Part shown: piece after piece, positions 30,011-37,027 of the stretch
How positions within the stretch are numbered: the stretch's first letter is position 1
How the letters are laid out: the number at the start of each line of letters is the position of its first letter
Assembly (NCBI RefSeq): GCF_000818015.1
Contig: NZ_CP007511.1
Span: forward strand, 1,970,001-2,034,000
DNA: 64,000 nucleotides
Reading direction: 5' to 3'
Source of the DNA: Stutzerimonas balearica DSM 6083
Lineage (GTDB): Bacteria; Pseudomonadota; Gammaproteobacteria; Pseudomonadales; Pseudomonadaceae
Notes under the pieces: generated by a model
What the model saw: the letters and a program-made list of their open reading frames with translations, nothing else
What the model was told of the DNA's origin: nothing
Database searches by the model: none
Program-made: the position numbers and the translations under genes

Positions 30011-31864
30011 ATGCTTCAGAACATCAGGGACAACTCTCAGGGGTTGATCGCCAAGACCATCATCGGCGTCATCGTTGTGCTGCTGGCGTTGACCGGTTTC
30101 GATGCGATCTTCAATGCTGCAGGGAACAAGCAGAACGTTGCCGAGGTGAATGGTGATCCCATTTCCCGCTACGACCTCGAGCAGGCCGTCAACATGCAAC
30201 GTCGCCAGCTTGCGCAGCAGCTGGGGCGTGATTTCGATGCATCCATGCTCGACGACAAGTTGCTGCGTGAGGCAGCACTGAACGGGCTCGTCGATCGCAT
30301 GCTGCTGCTTCACGCGGCGCGCGAGGCCGATTTCGCCTTCTCCACGCAGGCGCTTGACCAGCTCATTCTGCAGACGCCGGAATTCCAGGTCGATGGCAAG
30401 TTCGATGCGGCGCGCTTTGACCAGGTCATCCAGCAGATGGGCTATTCGCGTCTGCAGTTCCGCCAGTTGCTTGAGCAGGAAATGCTGATCGGTCAGCTGC
30501 GTGCAGGCATTTCGGGCACCGGTTTCGTGACGGACCAGCAGGTCGATAACTTTGCGCGGCTCGAAATGCAGACCCGCGACTTCGATGCGCTGACTGTTCC
30601 AGCGGCTACCGATGCCGTCCAGGTGACGGACGAGGAGATACAGGCCCATTACCAAGAGTATTCCGATCGTTACCGTTCGCCGGAGCAGGTCGTCCTTGAG
30701 TACGTCGAGCTCAGCAAGGATGCCTTCTTCGATCAGGTCGAAGTCGATGAAAAAGCTTTGCAGGCGCTCTATGAAAAGCAGGTCGCCAACCTGGCGGAGC
30801 AGCGTCGTGCCGCACATATCTTGATCGAGACCGGCGAGCTGTCCGATGAGCAGGCCAAGGCCAAGCTCGAAGAGGTCGCCAAGCGGCTGCAGGCCGGAGA
30901 ATCGTTTGCGGATCTCGCCAAGGAATTCTCGCAGGATCCTGGTTCGGCAAGCGAGGGCGGCGACCTTGGGTACGCGGGTCCTGGCGTCTACGATCCGGCG
31001 TTCGAGGAGGCGCTCTACGCCCTGCAGGAGGGCGAGGTTTCGCAGCCGGTGAAGACCGAGTTCGGCTGGCACCTGATCAAGTTGCTCGGCGTGCAATCGC
31101 CTGAGGTGCCGACGCTGGAAAGCATGAAGCCGCAACTGATGCGCGAGCTCAAGGCCCAGCAGGTCGAACAGCGTTTTGTCGAAGCATCCAAACAGCTCGA
31201 GGATTCTGCATTCGAATCGTCGGATCTGGCGCAGCCGGCCCAGGAGCTTGGGCTGAAGGTCGAAACCACCCCGGCATTCGGTCGTGAGGGTGGTGAGGGC
31301 ATTGCAGCGAACCGCCAGGTTCTACAGGCCGCGTTCAGCGACGAGGTATTGGTCGATGGCGCCAACAGCGCGTTGATCGAACTGGATCCGGATACGGTCG
31401 TCGTGGTGCGGGTCAAACAGCACATGCAGCCTGAGCAGCGCCCTCTGGATGAGGTGCGTGAGAGCATCGTCGAGCAGCTGCGCAAGCAGAAAGCAGCGGA
31501 GCAGGCGCGCCAGAATGGTGAGGCGATGTTGGCGAAGCTGCGCGAAGGTGGCCAGGTCGACGGTAAGTGGGAGACCCACGAAGCCGCAACCCGTGCGCAG
31601 GATGGCATCGCCCCGGCCGTGCTGCAGACCGTATTTCGTATGCCGCGTCCCGCTGAAGGCGGCAGCCCGACGTTTGCGGGCCAGTCGCTGGATAATGGAG
31701 ATTACGTGGTCTTGCGTCTGAAGGGCGTCAATGAGCCCGAGCAGGCCCTGTCGGACGAAGAGCGCCGCAACTATCGACGCTTCCTTGCTTCGCGTATCGG
31801 TCAGCAGGACTTCGAATCGTTCCGCAAGAAGGAACAGGCTGAGGCCGAAATCGAGCGTTTCTGA
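30011..31864 (+). CDS. ppiD: membrane-anchored periplasmic prolyl isomerase PpiD
   Basis: This 617-aa protein is anchored by one N-terminal helix (GLIAKTIIGVIVVLLALTGF) and acts in the periplasm, close to the Sec translocon, as a chaperone for outgoing proteins. SurA-like helical segments flank a parvulin domain (about 265-360, RRAAHILIE and GGDLGYAGPGVYDPAFEEAL and FGWHLIKL). Length is normal. Two hairpins follow, before the convergent ABC-F gene. The hupB-ppiD order is standard. Confidence 0.95.
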   Translation: MLQNIRDNSQGLIAKTIIGVIVVLLALTGFDAIFNAAGNKQNVAEVNGDPISRYDLEQAVNMQRRQLAQQLGRDFDASMLDDKLLREAALNGLVDRMLLLHAAREADFAFSTQALDQLILQTPEFQVDGKFDAARFDQVIQQMGYSRLQFRQLLEQEMLIGQLRAGISGTGFVTDQQVDNFARLEMQTRDFDALTVPAATDAVQVTDEEIQAHYQEYSDRYRSPEQVVLEYVELSKDAFFDQVEVDEKALQALYEKQVANLAEQRRAAHILIETGELSDEQAKAKLEEVAKRLQAGESFADLAKEFSQDPGSASEGGDLGYAGPGVYDPAFEEALYALQEGEVSQPVKTEFGWHLIKLLGVQSPEVPTLESMKPQLMRELKAQQVEQRFVEASKQLEDSAFESSDLAQPAQELGLKVETTPAFGREGGEGIAANRQVLQAAFSDEVLVDGANSALIELDPDTVVVVRVKQHMQPEQRPLDEVRESIVEQLRKQKAAEQARQNGEAMLAKLREGGQVDGKWETHEAATRAQDGIAPAVLQTVFRMPRPAEGGSPTFAGQSLDNGDYVVLRLKGVNEPEQALSDEERRNYRRFLASRIGQQDFESFRKKEQAEAEIERF

Positions 31865-31882
31865 TTCCAGGTCTGGTCAACG

Positions 31883-31912
31883 CCATCTCCGTTGCTCGCT
31901 GAACGGAGATGG
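31883..31912 (+). terminator. first hairpin after ppiD
   Basis: CCATCTCCGTT pairs perfectly with AACGGAGATGG across an 8-nt loop, 18 bp after the ppiD stop. Confidence 0.6.
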
Positions 31913-31918
31913 CTCCGG

Positions 31919-31962
31919 CGGGGGAGTGGGCGTCTGGCATAAGCCAGGCAAACACTCCCCCG
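31919..31962. terminator. second, bidirectional hairpin between ppiD and ABC-F gene
   Basis: CGGGGGAGTG pairs perfectly with CACTCCCCCG, with a smaller inner stem (CTGG...CCAG). It lies between convergent genes and could end both transcripts. Confidence 0.65.
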
Positions 31963-31976
31963 TTGCGTTTCGGCCG

Positions 31977-33566
31977 TTAGATGATCACGCCCTGGCTGCG
32001 CAGGTAGTCGTCATAGCTACCACTGAAGTCGGTAATGCCGTTCTCCGAGAGTTCGATGATGCGCGTGGCCAGCGAGGAAACGAACTCGCGGTCGTGACTG
32101 ACGAAAATCAGCGTGCCGGGGTAGTTCTCCAGGGCCAGGTTCAGCGCTTCGATCGATTCCATATCGAGGTGGTTGGTCGGCTCATCCATCACTAGCACGT
32201 TCGGTTTGGCGAGGATCAGTTTGCCGAACAGCATCCGCCCTTGCTCACCACCGGAAATCACCTTCACGGACTTCTTGATCTCATCGTTGGAGAACAGCAT
32301 GCGGCCCAGGGTGCCGCGTACCAGCTGCTCGCCACCGGTTGTCCACTGCGACATCCAGTCGAACAGGCTCATGTCCTGCTCGAAGTCCTCGGCGTGGTCT
32401 TGGGCGAAGTAGCCTACGTCGGCGCTTTCAGCCCATTTCACTTCGCCGCTGGTGGCCGGCATGTCACCGACCAGGGTTCGCAGCAAGGTGGTCTTGCCGA
32501 TGCCGTTGGGGCCGATGATCGCGATGCGTTCGCCGGCCTCGATCTGCATGGAGAGATTCTTGAACAGCGGTACGCCGTCGTAGCCCTGAGCGACTGCTTC
32601 CAGGGTGACCGCCTGGCGGTGCAGTTTTTTCTGCTGCTCGAAACGGATGAACGGGCTCACGCGGCTGGACGGCTTGACTTCGTCGAGTTGAATCTTGTCG
32701 ATCTGACGCGCTCGGCTGGTGGCCTGTTTGGCCTTGGACGCGTTCGCCGAAAAGCGGCTGACGAACTGCTGGAGTTCGGCGATCTGCGCCTTCTTCTTCG
32801 CATTGTCGGCCAGCAGACGCTCGCGCGCTTGCGTGGCTGCCGTCATGTACTCGTCATAGTTGCCCGGGAACAGGCGCAACTCGCCATAGTCCAGATCGGC
32901 CATGTGAGTGCAGACCGAGTTCAGGAAGTGGCGGTCGTGGGAAATGATGATCATGGTGGAGTTGCGCGCGGTGAGCACGGTTTCCAGCCAGCGGATGGTA
33001 TTGATGTCGAGGTGGTTGGTCGGCTCGTCGAGCAACAGCACCTCGGGATCGGCAAACAGCGCCTGCGCAAGCAGCACGCGCAGCTTCCAGCCGGGCGCGA
33101 CTGCGCTCATCGGGCCGAAATGCTGGTCCAGCGGAATCCCCAGCCCGAGCAGCAGTTCGCCAGCGCGCGATTCGGCTGTGTAGCCGTCGTACTCGGCGAA
33201 CTGGACTTCGAGTTCAGCGACCTTCATGCCATCGTCTTCGCTCATTTCCGGCAGCGCATAGATGCGGTCGCGTTCGGCCTTGACCTGCCAGAGCTCCTCG
33301 TGCCCCATGATCACGGTGTCGATCACTGAGAAGTCTTCATACGCGAACTGGTCCTGGCGCAGCTTGCCCAGGCGCGTATTGGGTTCGAGCATGACTTGGC
33401 CGGCCGATGGTTCGAGTTCGCCGCCAAGAATCTTCATGAAGGTCGACTTGCCGCAACCGTTGGCGCCGATCAGGCCATAGCGATTGCCGTTGCCGAACTT
33501 GACGGACACGTTCTCGAATAGCGGCTTGGCGCCGAACTGCATGGTGATGTTGGCGGTAGAAATCAA
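31977..33566 (-). CDS. ybiT: ABC-F ATPase, YbiT type
   Basis: This 529-aa soluble protein has two ATP-binding cassettes and no membrane helices. The Walker A motifs are GANGCGKS and GPNGIGKT. The Walker B/H-loop regions are [11 protein letters not shown] with SHDRHFL, and [11 protein letters not shown] with SHDREFV. A charged linker (about 240-320) joins them. Sequence is very close to E. coli YbiT. ABC-F proteins act on ribosomes rather than as transporters. The start codon is TTG at 33566 with AGGAC upstream; no ATG fits the conserved N-terminus [11 protein letters not shown]. It converges on ppiD. Confidence 0.94.
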   Translation of the reverse strand: MISTANITMQFGAKPLFENVSVKFGNGNRYGLIGANGCGKSTFMKILGGELEPSAGQVMLEPNTRLGKLRQDQFAYEDFSVIDTVIMGHEELWQVKAERDRIYALPEMSEDDGMKVAELEVQFAEYDGYTAESRAGELLLGLGIPLDQHFGPMSAVAPGWKLRVLLAQALFADPEVLLLDEPTNHLDINTIRWLETVLTARNSTMIIISHDRHFLNSVCTHMADLDYGELRLFPGNYDEYMTAATQARERLLADNAKKKAQIAELQQFVSRFSANASKAKQATSRARQIDKIQLDEVKPSSRVSPFIRFEQQKKLHRQAVTLEAVAQGYDGVPLFKNLSMQIEAGERIAIIGPNGIGKTTLLRTLVGDMPATSGEVKWAESADVGYFAQDHAEDFEQDMSLFDWMSQWTTGGEQLVRGTLGRMLFSNDEIKKSVKVISGGEQGRMLFGKLILAKPNVLVMDEPTNHLDMESIEALNLALENYPGTLIFVSHDREFVSSLATRIIELSENGITDFSGSYDDYLRSQGVII

Positions 33567-33973
33567 GGGTCTGTCCTGCGTGCTGTATGACGGTGTTTAA
33601 GAGGGCTGGTGCGTGGGCGGCCGTTGGCGTGCGCGTTGCGCGCAGAGGGCGGCGCTGCTGGCAGAGGGATGTGGTTGCGTGGCAACAGGGCTTTGCTCGC
33701 CGAGGAGCTTGCTGCGGCGCAAAGGGGCGTTATGGTAACACTTGCCGTGCCCGAGTTCAGCCCGCCGTTTATGCAGCAAGTGCCACCCGAGGCTATGACG
33801 GGCTCAGGCGGATTAATCCACAGAATCTGTGGACAACCCGGTGCATAGAAGCGTTACGCCGAGCTGCAGCGCCCATGCGCAGCGGCTTTGCGCTGGATTG
33901 CTCATCCTCTGATCAGCCAAAAAAGGTTGGCTGATCAATAGGTTAGTGTTAGATGGGGGCCGTGTCGGCGCCT
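33567..33973. other. 407-bp gap upstream of ybiT
   Basis: Both flanking genes are on the minus strand. The spacer contains the ybiT promoter region, a 7-bp palindrome (CCACAGA-A-TCTGTGG, 33818-33832) next to a DnaA-box-like TGTGGACAA, and the hairpin at 33910-33937. Short frames here lack ribosome sites. I see no convincing gene or tRNA. Confidence 0.5.
33910..33937 (-). terminator. perfect hairpin after the AraC gene
   Basis: TGATCAGCCAA pairs perfectly with TTGGCTGATCA over a 6-nt loop, 36 bp beyond the end of the minus-strand AraC gene. No T run follows, so termination is only likely. Confidence 0.55.
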
Positions 33974-34984
33974 TTACTGAAACAGCTGACGCAACCCGCT
34001 TGGCACCACGCCGGTCCAGCGCTTGAACGAGCGGCGGAAGTTTGCCGTGTCGTTGAAGCGTAGGTAGGCGGCAACTTCTTCGTTGGTGAAGCCGCGGGTT
34101 TGGTACAGATACAGCGCAACGTGCTTGCGCACACGGTCGAGTTCCGCCTGGAAGTGTGTGCCGTGCTTCTGCAGCTTTCGCTTGAGCGTGGCAGGGCTGA
34201 GGCCGAATGCCTGGGCGACCCGCTCGAGGTTGAGCGGTTCGCGGATATGTACGTGGAGGTAGTCGTACAGCTCGTCGATGAAGCTGCTGCGCCAGGTGAG
34301 CCCGGCAAGACTGTTCTGCTCGGCCACATGCCCGGCGGTCGCCGAAGCATGCGGCCAGGCTTCGTGCAGGCAGCTATAAGGCAGACTCATCATCGTCAAC
34401 TGGCTATCGAAGGTCAGCGCTTCACCAAGATGGACCCAGTACTGTTCGATGTGCCGTGGTTGCGCGAAATCGAAGTGGAAGCGCCAGGGCAGGCGCTTGC
34501 CGGCTAGCTGCCGGCTCATGGCGACGACCGAGGTGACGCCGGCCTCGGCAAGGAATGGCCACTGTTCACCCGCGCCGCAGCAATCGAGCCAGTAAAGATG
34601 AGCCTGGTGCTCATCGAACAACAATCGCGGCGTCAGCAGTGGACTTAGCAGCGAGCGCAGTCGCTGCAGCCGCTCGAGTGCCTGCAGCAGGTTGCAGGCA
34701 TGGCTCAGCGCATGGCTGGCCTCACCGTAGTGCCCCGGCAACAAGCGTTGCCCGAATAGGAAGCTGCTGTCGTCGGCATCGAGCAGGCGCCGGGCATTGG
34801 CAATAAGGGTGAAGAACTGTGCCGGGCTGACTTGTGCGCCTCCGCAAGTGATGTCTTCGTAGAACAGACCAGTGCCCCGCAACAGCTTGTGGCTGTCCTG
34901 TCCGCGTGACAGCGCGAGGTCGATGAGCACCGCTGGCTGATGGTGCGCGGCGATAAAGCGGGTGTCGCATTCGTAGCTGGGCAT
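33974..34984 (-). CDS. AraC-family regulator with Arabinose_bd-type N-domain
   Basis: This 336-aa protein has an N-terminal ligand-binding region (about 20-210) of the type found in OruR/ArgR-like pseudomonad regulators. A C-terminal double helix-turn-helix follows (about 235-335), visible as ERVAQAFGLSPATLKRKLQKHGTHFQAEL and NEEVAAYLRFNDTANFRRSFKRWTGVVPSGLR. The ligand and targets are unknown. It lies 9 bp downstream of the GGDEF gene on the same strand, which suggests co-transcription. Confidence 0.88.
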   Translation of the reverse strand: MPSYECDTRFIAAHHQPAVLIDLALSRGQDSHKLLRGTGLFYEDITCGGAQVSPAQFFTLIANARRLLDADDSSFLFGQRLLPGHYGEASHALSHACNLLQALERLQRLRSLLSPLLTPRLLFDEHQAHLYWLDCCGAGEQWPFLAEAGVTSVVAMSRQLAGKRLPWRFHFDFAQPRHIEQYWVHLGEALTFDSQLTMMSLPYSCLHEAWPHASATAGHVAEQNSLAGLTWRSSFIDELYDYLHVHIREPLNLERVAQAFGLSPATLKRKLQKHGTHFQAELDRVRKHVALYLYQTRGFTNEEVAAYLRFNDTANFRRSFKRWTGVVPSGLRQLFQ

Positions 34985-34993
34985 CGCCTGGCC

Positions 34994-35908
34994 TCAGGCG
35001 CAGCGGGGCAGGGTCTGCTTGGCCCCCGCCAGGCGTAGGTTGAGGGCCTGCAGCAGCTCATCCGCATTCTCGTCAACGGCCATGAGCGCTGAGCTCGTAG
35101 CGTGCAGATGGAGGCGTTCGCCATGACGTGACGTCCGGTGCGCAAGACTGGCGACCGCCGCTTCGAGCTCACCGGCGATGGTCTGCGCCTGGCGCTCTCC
35201 GGTGTTCGGCAGCAGCGCGACGAAGCGATCGCCGGCGAGCCGGCAGAGGAGGTCGTGGCGGCGCAGGTTCAGCAGTAGCAACTGTGCGACGGCCTGCAGC
35301 ACCGCATCGCCTTCGGCTGGCCCGTAGCGTTGATTGATCGCGGCAAAATCATCCAGATCGACAGCGACGAGCGACAGCGGCTGCTCATCCTCGCGGGCCT
35401 GTGACAGCGCACGCTGCACCTGCTGACGCAGATACTCGGCCGCGCCCAGCGGGGTCAGCTTGTCGAACAACCGGTGCTCGCGGAAGTGCTTTTCCCGCTT
35501 GCTCATCTGCTGGCTGATGGCGCGCTGTTCCTGGTTCAGGTGGTAGATGCCGAACGTCAGCAGGATCAGGCCGACCGGCATTGGCGCGGTTTCCAGCCAG
35601 TTGTCCCAGGCGATTCCGGCGGGGATCTGGATGAACTCGTCGAGCAGGTCCATCCACCAGGAAAAACAGATACAGGCCAGACCCAGCGCCAGCAACCGCG
35701 TCACCCGGCCGGCCGGGCGGCTGTGCAGCAGCATGATCAGCCAGGCGAGGGCGAGGGCTGCGCAACCGCCTTCGCCGACGACGTCCATCCAGTCGATCTC
35801 GCCCCAGGATTTGACCGTGCCGACGGCGAGGAGCAGCTGCAGACCGACGTTGGCGGCCAGGGCGAGGCCGAGGAGGGTGAGGGTGTGGAGTTTGAGCAGG
35901 GATTTCAT
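34994..35908 (-). CDS. membrane GGDEF protein with degenerate active site
   Basis: This 304-aa protein has about four N-terminal membrane helices (residues 8-125), a short coiled linker and a GGDEF domain (about 150-300). Fold elements remain (VAVDLDDFAAINQRYG and GDAVLQAVA), including metal-type aspartates 184 and 186. The signature loop reads A225-G-D-R-F229 instead of GGDEF. Arginine replaces the acidic residue needed for catalysis, so diguanylate cyclase activity is doubtful. It could bind c-di-GMP, GTP or a partner. I chose the ATG at 35908; an upstream in-frame start has no ribosome site. Confidence 0.88.
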   Translation of the reverse strand: MKSLLKLHTLTLLGLALAANVGLQLLLAVGTVKSWGEIDWMDVVGEGGCAALALAWLIMLLHSRPAGRVTRLLALGLACICFSWWMDLLDEFIQIPAGIAWDNWLETAPMPVGLILLTFGIYHLNQEQRAISQQMSKREKHFREHRLFDKLTPLGAAEYLRQQVQRALSQAREDEQPLSLVAVDLDDFAAINQRYGPAEGDAVLQAVAQLLLLNLRRHDLLCRLAGDRFVALLPNTGERQAQTIAGELEAAVASLAHRTSRHGERLHLHATSSALMAVDENADELLQALNLRLAGAKQTLPRCA

Positions 35909-36160
35909 CGGGTCTCCGTGGCGAGGGTTCGCGCCAGTGCGTGAGGGCACGGAAACAGATGGATGTGACGGTTGGATGAATGGGGTGGGGGTTGAATTGG
36001 CTCAGGGTTTTTTTGGTTGGTTGCTGATTGGACGGTTTGCGGGGTGGCTCGGGAATGTGGTTTGTCCTGATGGATCAGATCAGTTCTGGACGAGGGGCTT
36101 GCTGGCATCGAGTCGATGCCGATTGCCGAGTTGCCTGGTGATTCAGGTTTCGCCCTGCTG

Positions 36161-36375
36161 GGCGAGTCACTTTCTCTTGCCTGGCCAAGAGAAAGTAACC
36201 AAAGAGAAGGCCACCCCGACATCCGGGTTTTGCTTCGCAAAACTCCCCTCCCTTCGGCGCTGCTCCGGGGGCCGTCGCGAAGGGACGTTCCTGTCCCTTC
36301 ACTCCTCGCTCGGCGTCCTGCCTCGCGTCCCCCTGCGCAACGCCTACGCTCGGCCTCCTGACGGGGGAGTTAGTC
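36161..36375 (+). repeat. hairpin-rich intergenic repeat, copy 1
   Basis: Ordered elements: an 11-bp stem ACTTTCTCTTG/CAAGAGAAAGT (36169-36196), then GTAACCAAAG and a CATCCGG box, a 7-bp stem GTTTTGC/GCAAAAC with TTC loop (36227-36243), a stem GAAGGGAC/GTCCCTTC (36279-36300), and an end box CTCCTGACGGGG (36355-36366). The same order occurs inverted in copy 2. It matches a type of intergenic repeat I recall as scattered in pseudomonads and relatives; the identification is from memory. Confidence 0.65.
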
Positions 36376-36408
36376 CGAGATGCCTGACAGATAGAGAGGC
36401 TTGGTTTG

Positions 36409-36432
36409 TAGTTTTTGATCGATTGAAAACTA
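36409..36432. repeat. palindromic centre between the two repeat copies
   Basis: TAGTTTT (36409-36415) faces AAAACTA (36426-36432) around a TGATCGATTG core. Flanking boxes are GCCTGA...ATAG (36382-36394) on the left and CTATCAGGC (36430-36438) on the right, which continue the symmetry with small gaps. Confidence 0.5.
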
Positions 36433-36650
36433 TCAGGCGACTCCAATCGCCCCTTCAGGAGGGTGAACGGAGTCGTCGCGGAGAGGGGCGAGCGGCATGG
36501 ATGCCGCGAGAGCCGTAAAGGGCCATGGATGGCCCTTGTACGGCGACCCTCGGAGCGACGGCGGAGAGAACGAACCCCGGCGAAGCCGGGGCCGGATGCA
36601 GGGGCAAGACTTTTTGGTTCCTTTTGGGGCGATTGCCAAAAGGAACTCGC
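36430..36650 (-). repeat. hairpin-rich intergenic repeat, copy 2 (inverted)
   Basis: Read on the minus strand, the elements follow the order of copy 1: an 11-bp stem GTTCCTTTTGG/CCAAAAGGAAC (36617-36646), GGAACCAAAAAG and a CATCCGG box, a 7-bp stem with TTC loop (36575-36591), a stem AAGGGCC/GGCCCTT with 6-nt loop (36518-36537), an extra stem GCGGCAT/ATGCCGC (36492-36507), and an end box CTCCTGAAGGGG. Primary sequence differs from copy 1 in the stems, but pairing is kept. Confidence 0.65.
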
Positions 36651-36943
36651 GCAGCAGCGCGAAACAAAAGTATCGGAACACTCGGAAAAAGGACTGGCGC
36701 TCTTCCGTCATCTTGATGGTCGTGCGTCTGGAACAGGCAGCAGCCGAGGCGTGGCAGAACCGATGATCGGTTTTTCCAGAGGAGGTGAGACCCATCAGGT
36801 AGCTGCTTGGGGTAGGCAGAAAATGAAGTGCTCTATCTATCCGTCTGACTAGCCTATGCACCCCCTGACAACAGGTCATATCAGCTCAACCCCACCTCCA
36901 AAATCCCCCCAAAACCCACCTTTCCAACCCCTCCCCAAACCTC

Positions 36944-36961
36944 CTGTCACAGAACCGCCAT
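36944..36961 (+). promoter_or_regulatory. candidate Pho box upstream of phytate cluster
   Basis: CTGTCAC-AGAA-CCGCCAT fits the PhoB layout of two CTGTCAT-like heptamers with 4-bp spacing. The first half matches 6/7 and the second 5/7. It is 66 bp upstream of the TonB-receptor ATG, and the downstream genes encode phosphate-releasing enzymes. PhoB control is inferred. Confidence 0.55.
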
Positions 36962-37027
36962 ATCCCCCACCTACCGTCCGCTGCAGTTCCGGGATGGACC
37001 CGGTAAACACCGTTCGGGGGATTGTTC

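Larger units (their letters stand above)
35909..37027. other. 1.1-kb gene-free region with inverted repeat pair
   Basis: This region separates divergent genes (GGDEF and TonB receptor). It contains two inverted copies of a hairpin-rich repeat (36161-36375 and 36430-36650), a palindromic centre between them, then a strongly strand-biased C-rich tract (36880-36945) and a candidate Pho box (36944-36961). Short ORFs here follow repeat palindromes and lack ribosome sites. I do not support any gene. Confidence 0.7.

Noticed and set aside
33810..33840. DnaA-box-like TGTGGACAA next to a palindrome
   Set aside because: It is a single imperfect box with no AT-rich unwinding region, no box cluster and no dnaA/dnaN/gyrB context, so it is not an origin.
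36463..36852. 129-codon and other short ORFs in the 36-37 kb gap
   Set aside because: They coincide with the palindromic repeat copies and lack ribosome sites. Such frames are commonly mis-annotated as hypothetical proteins.
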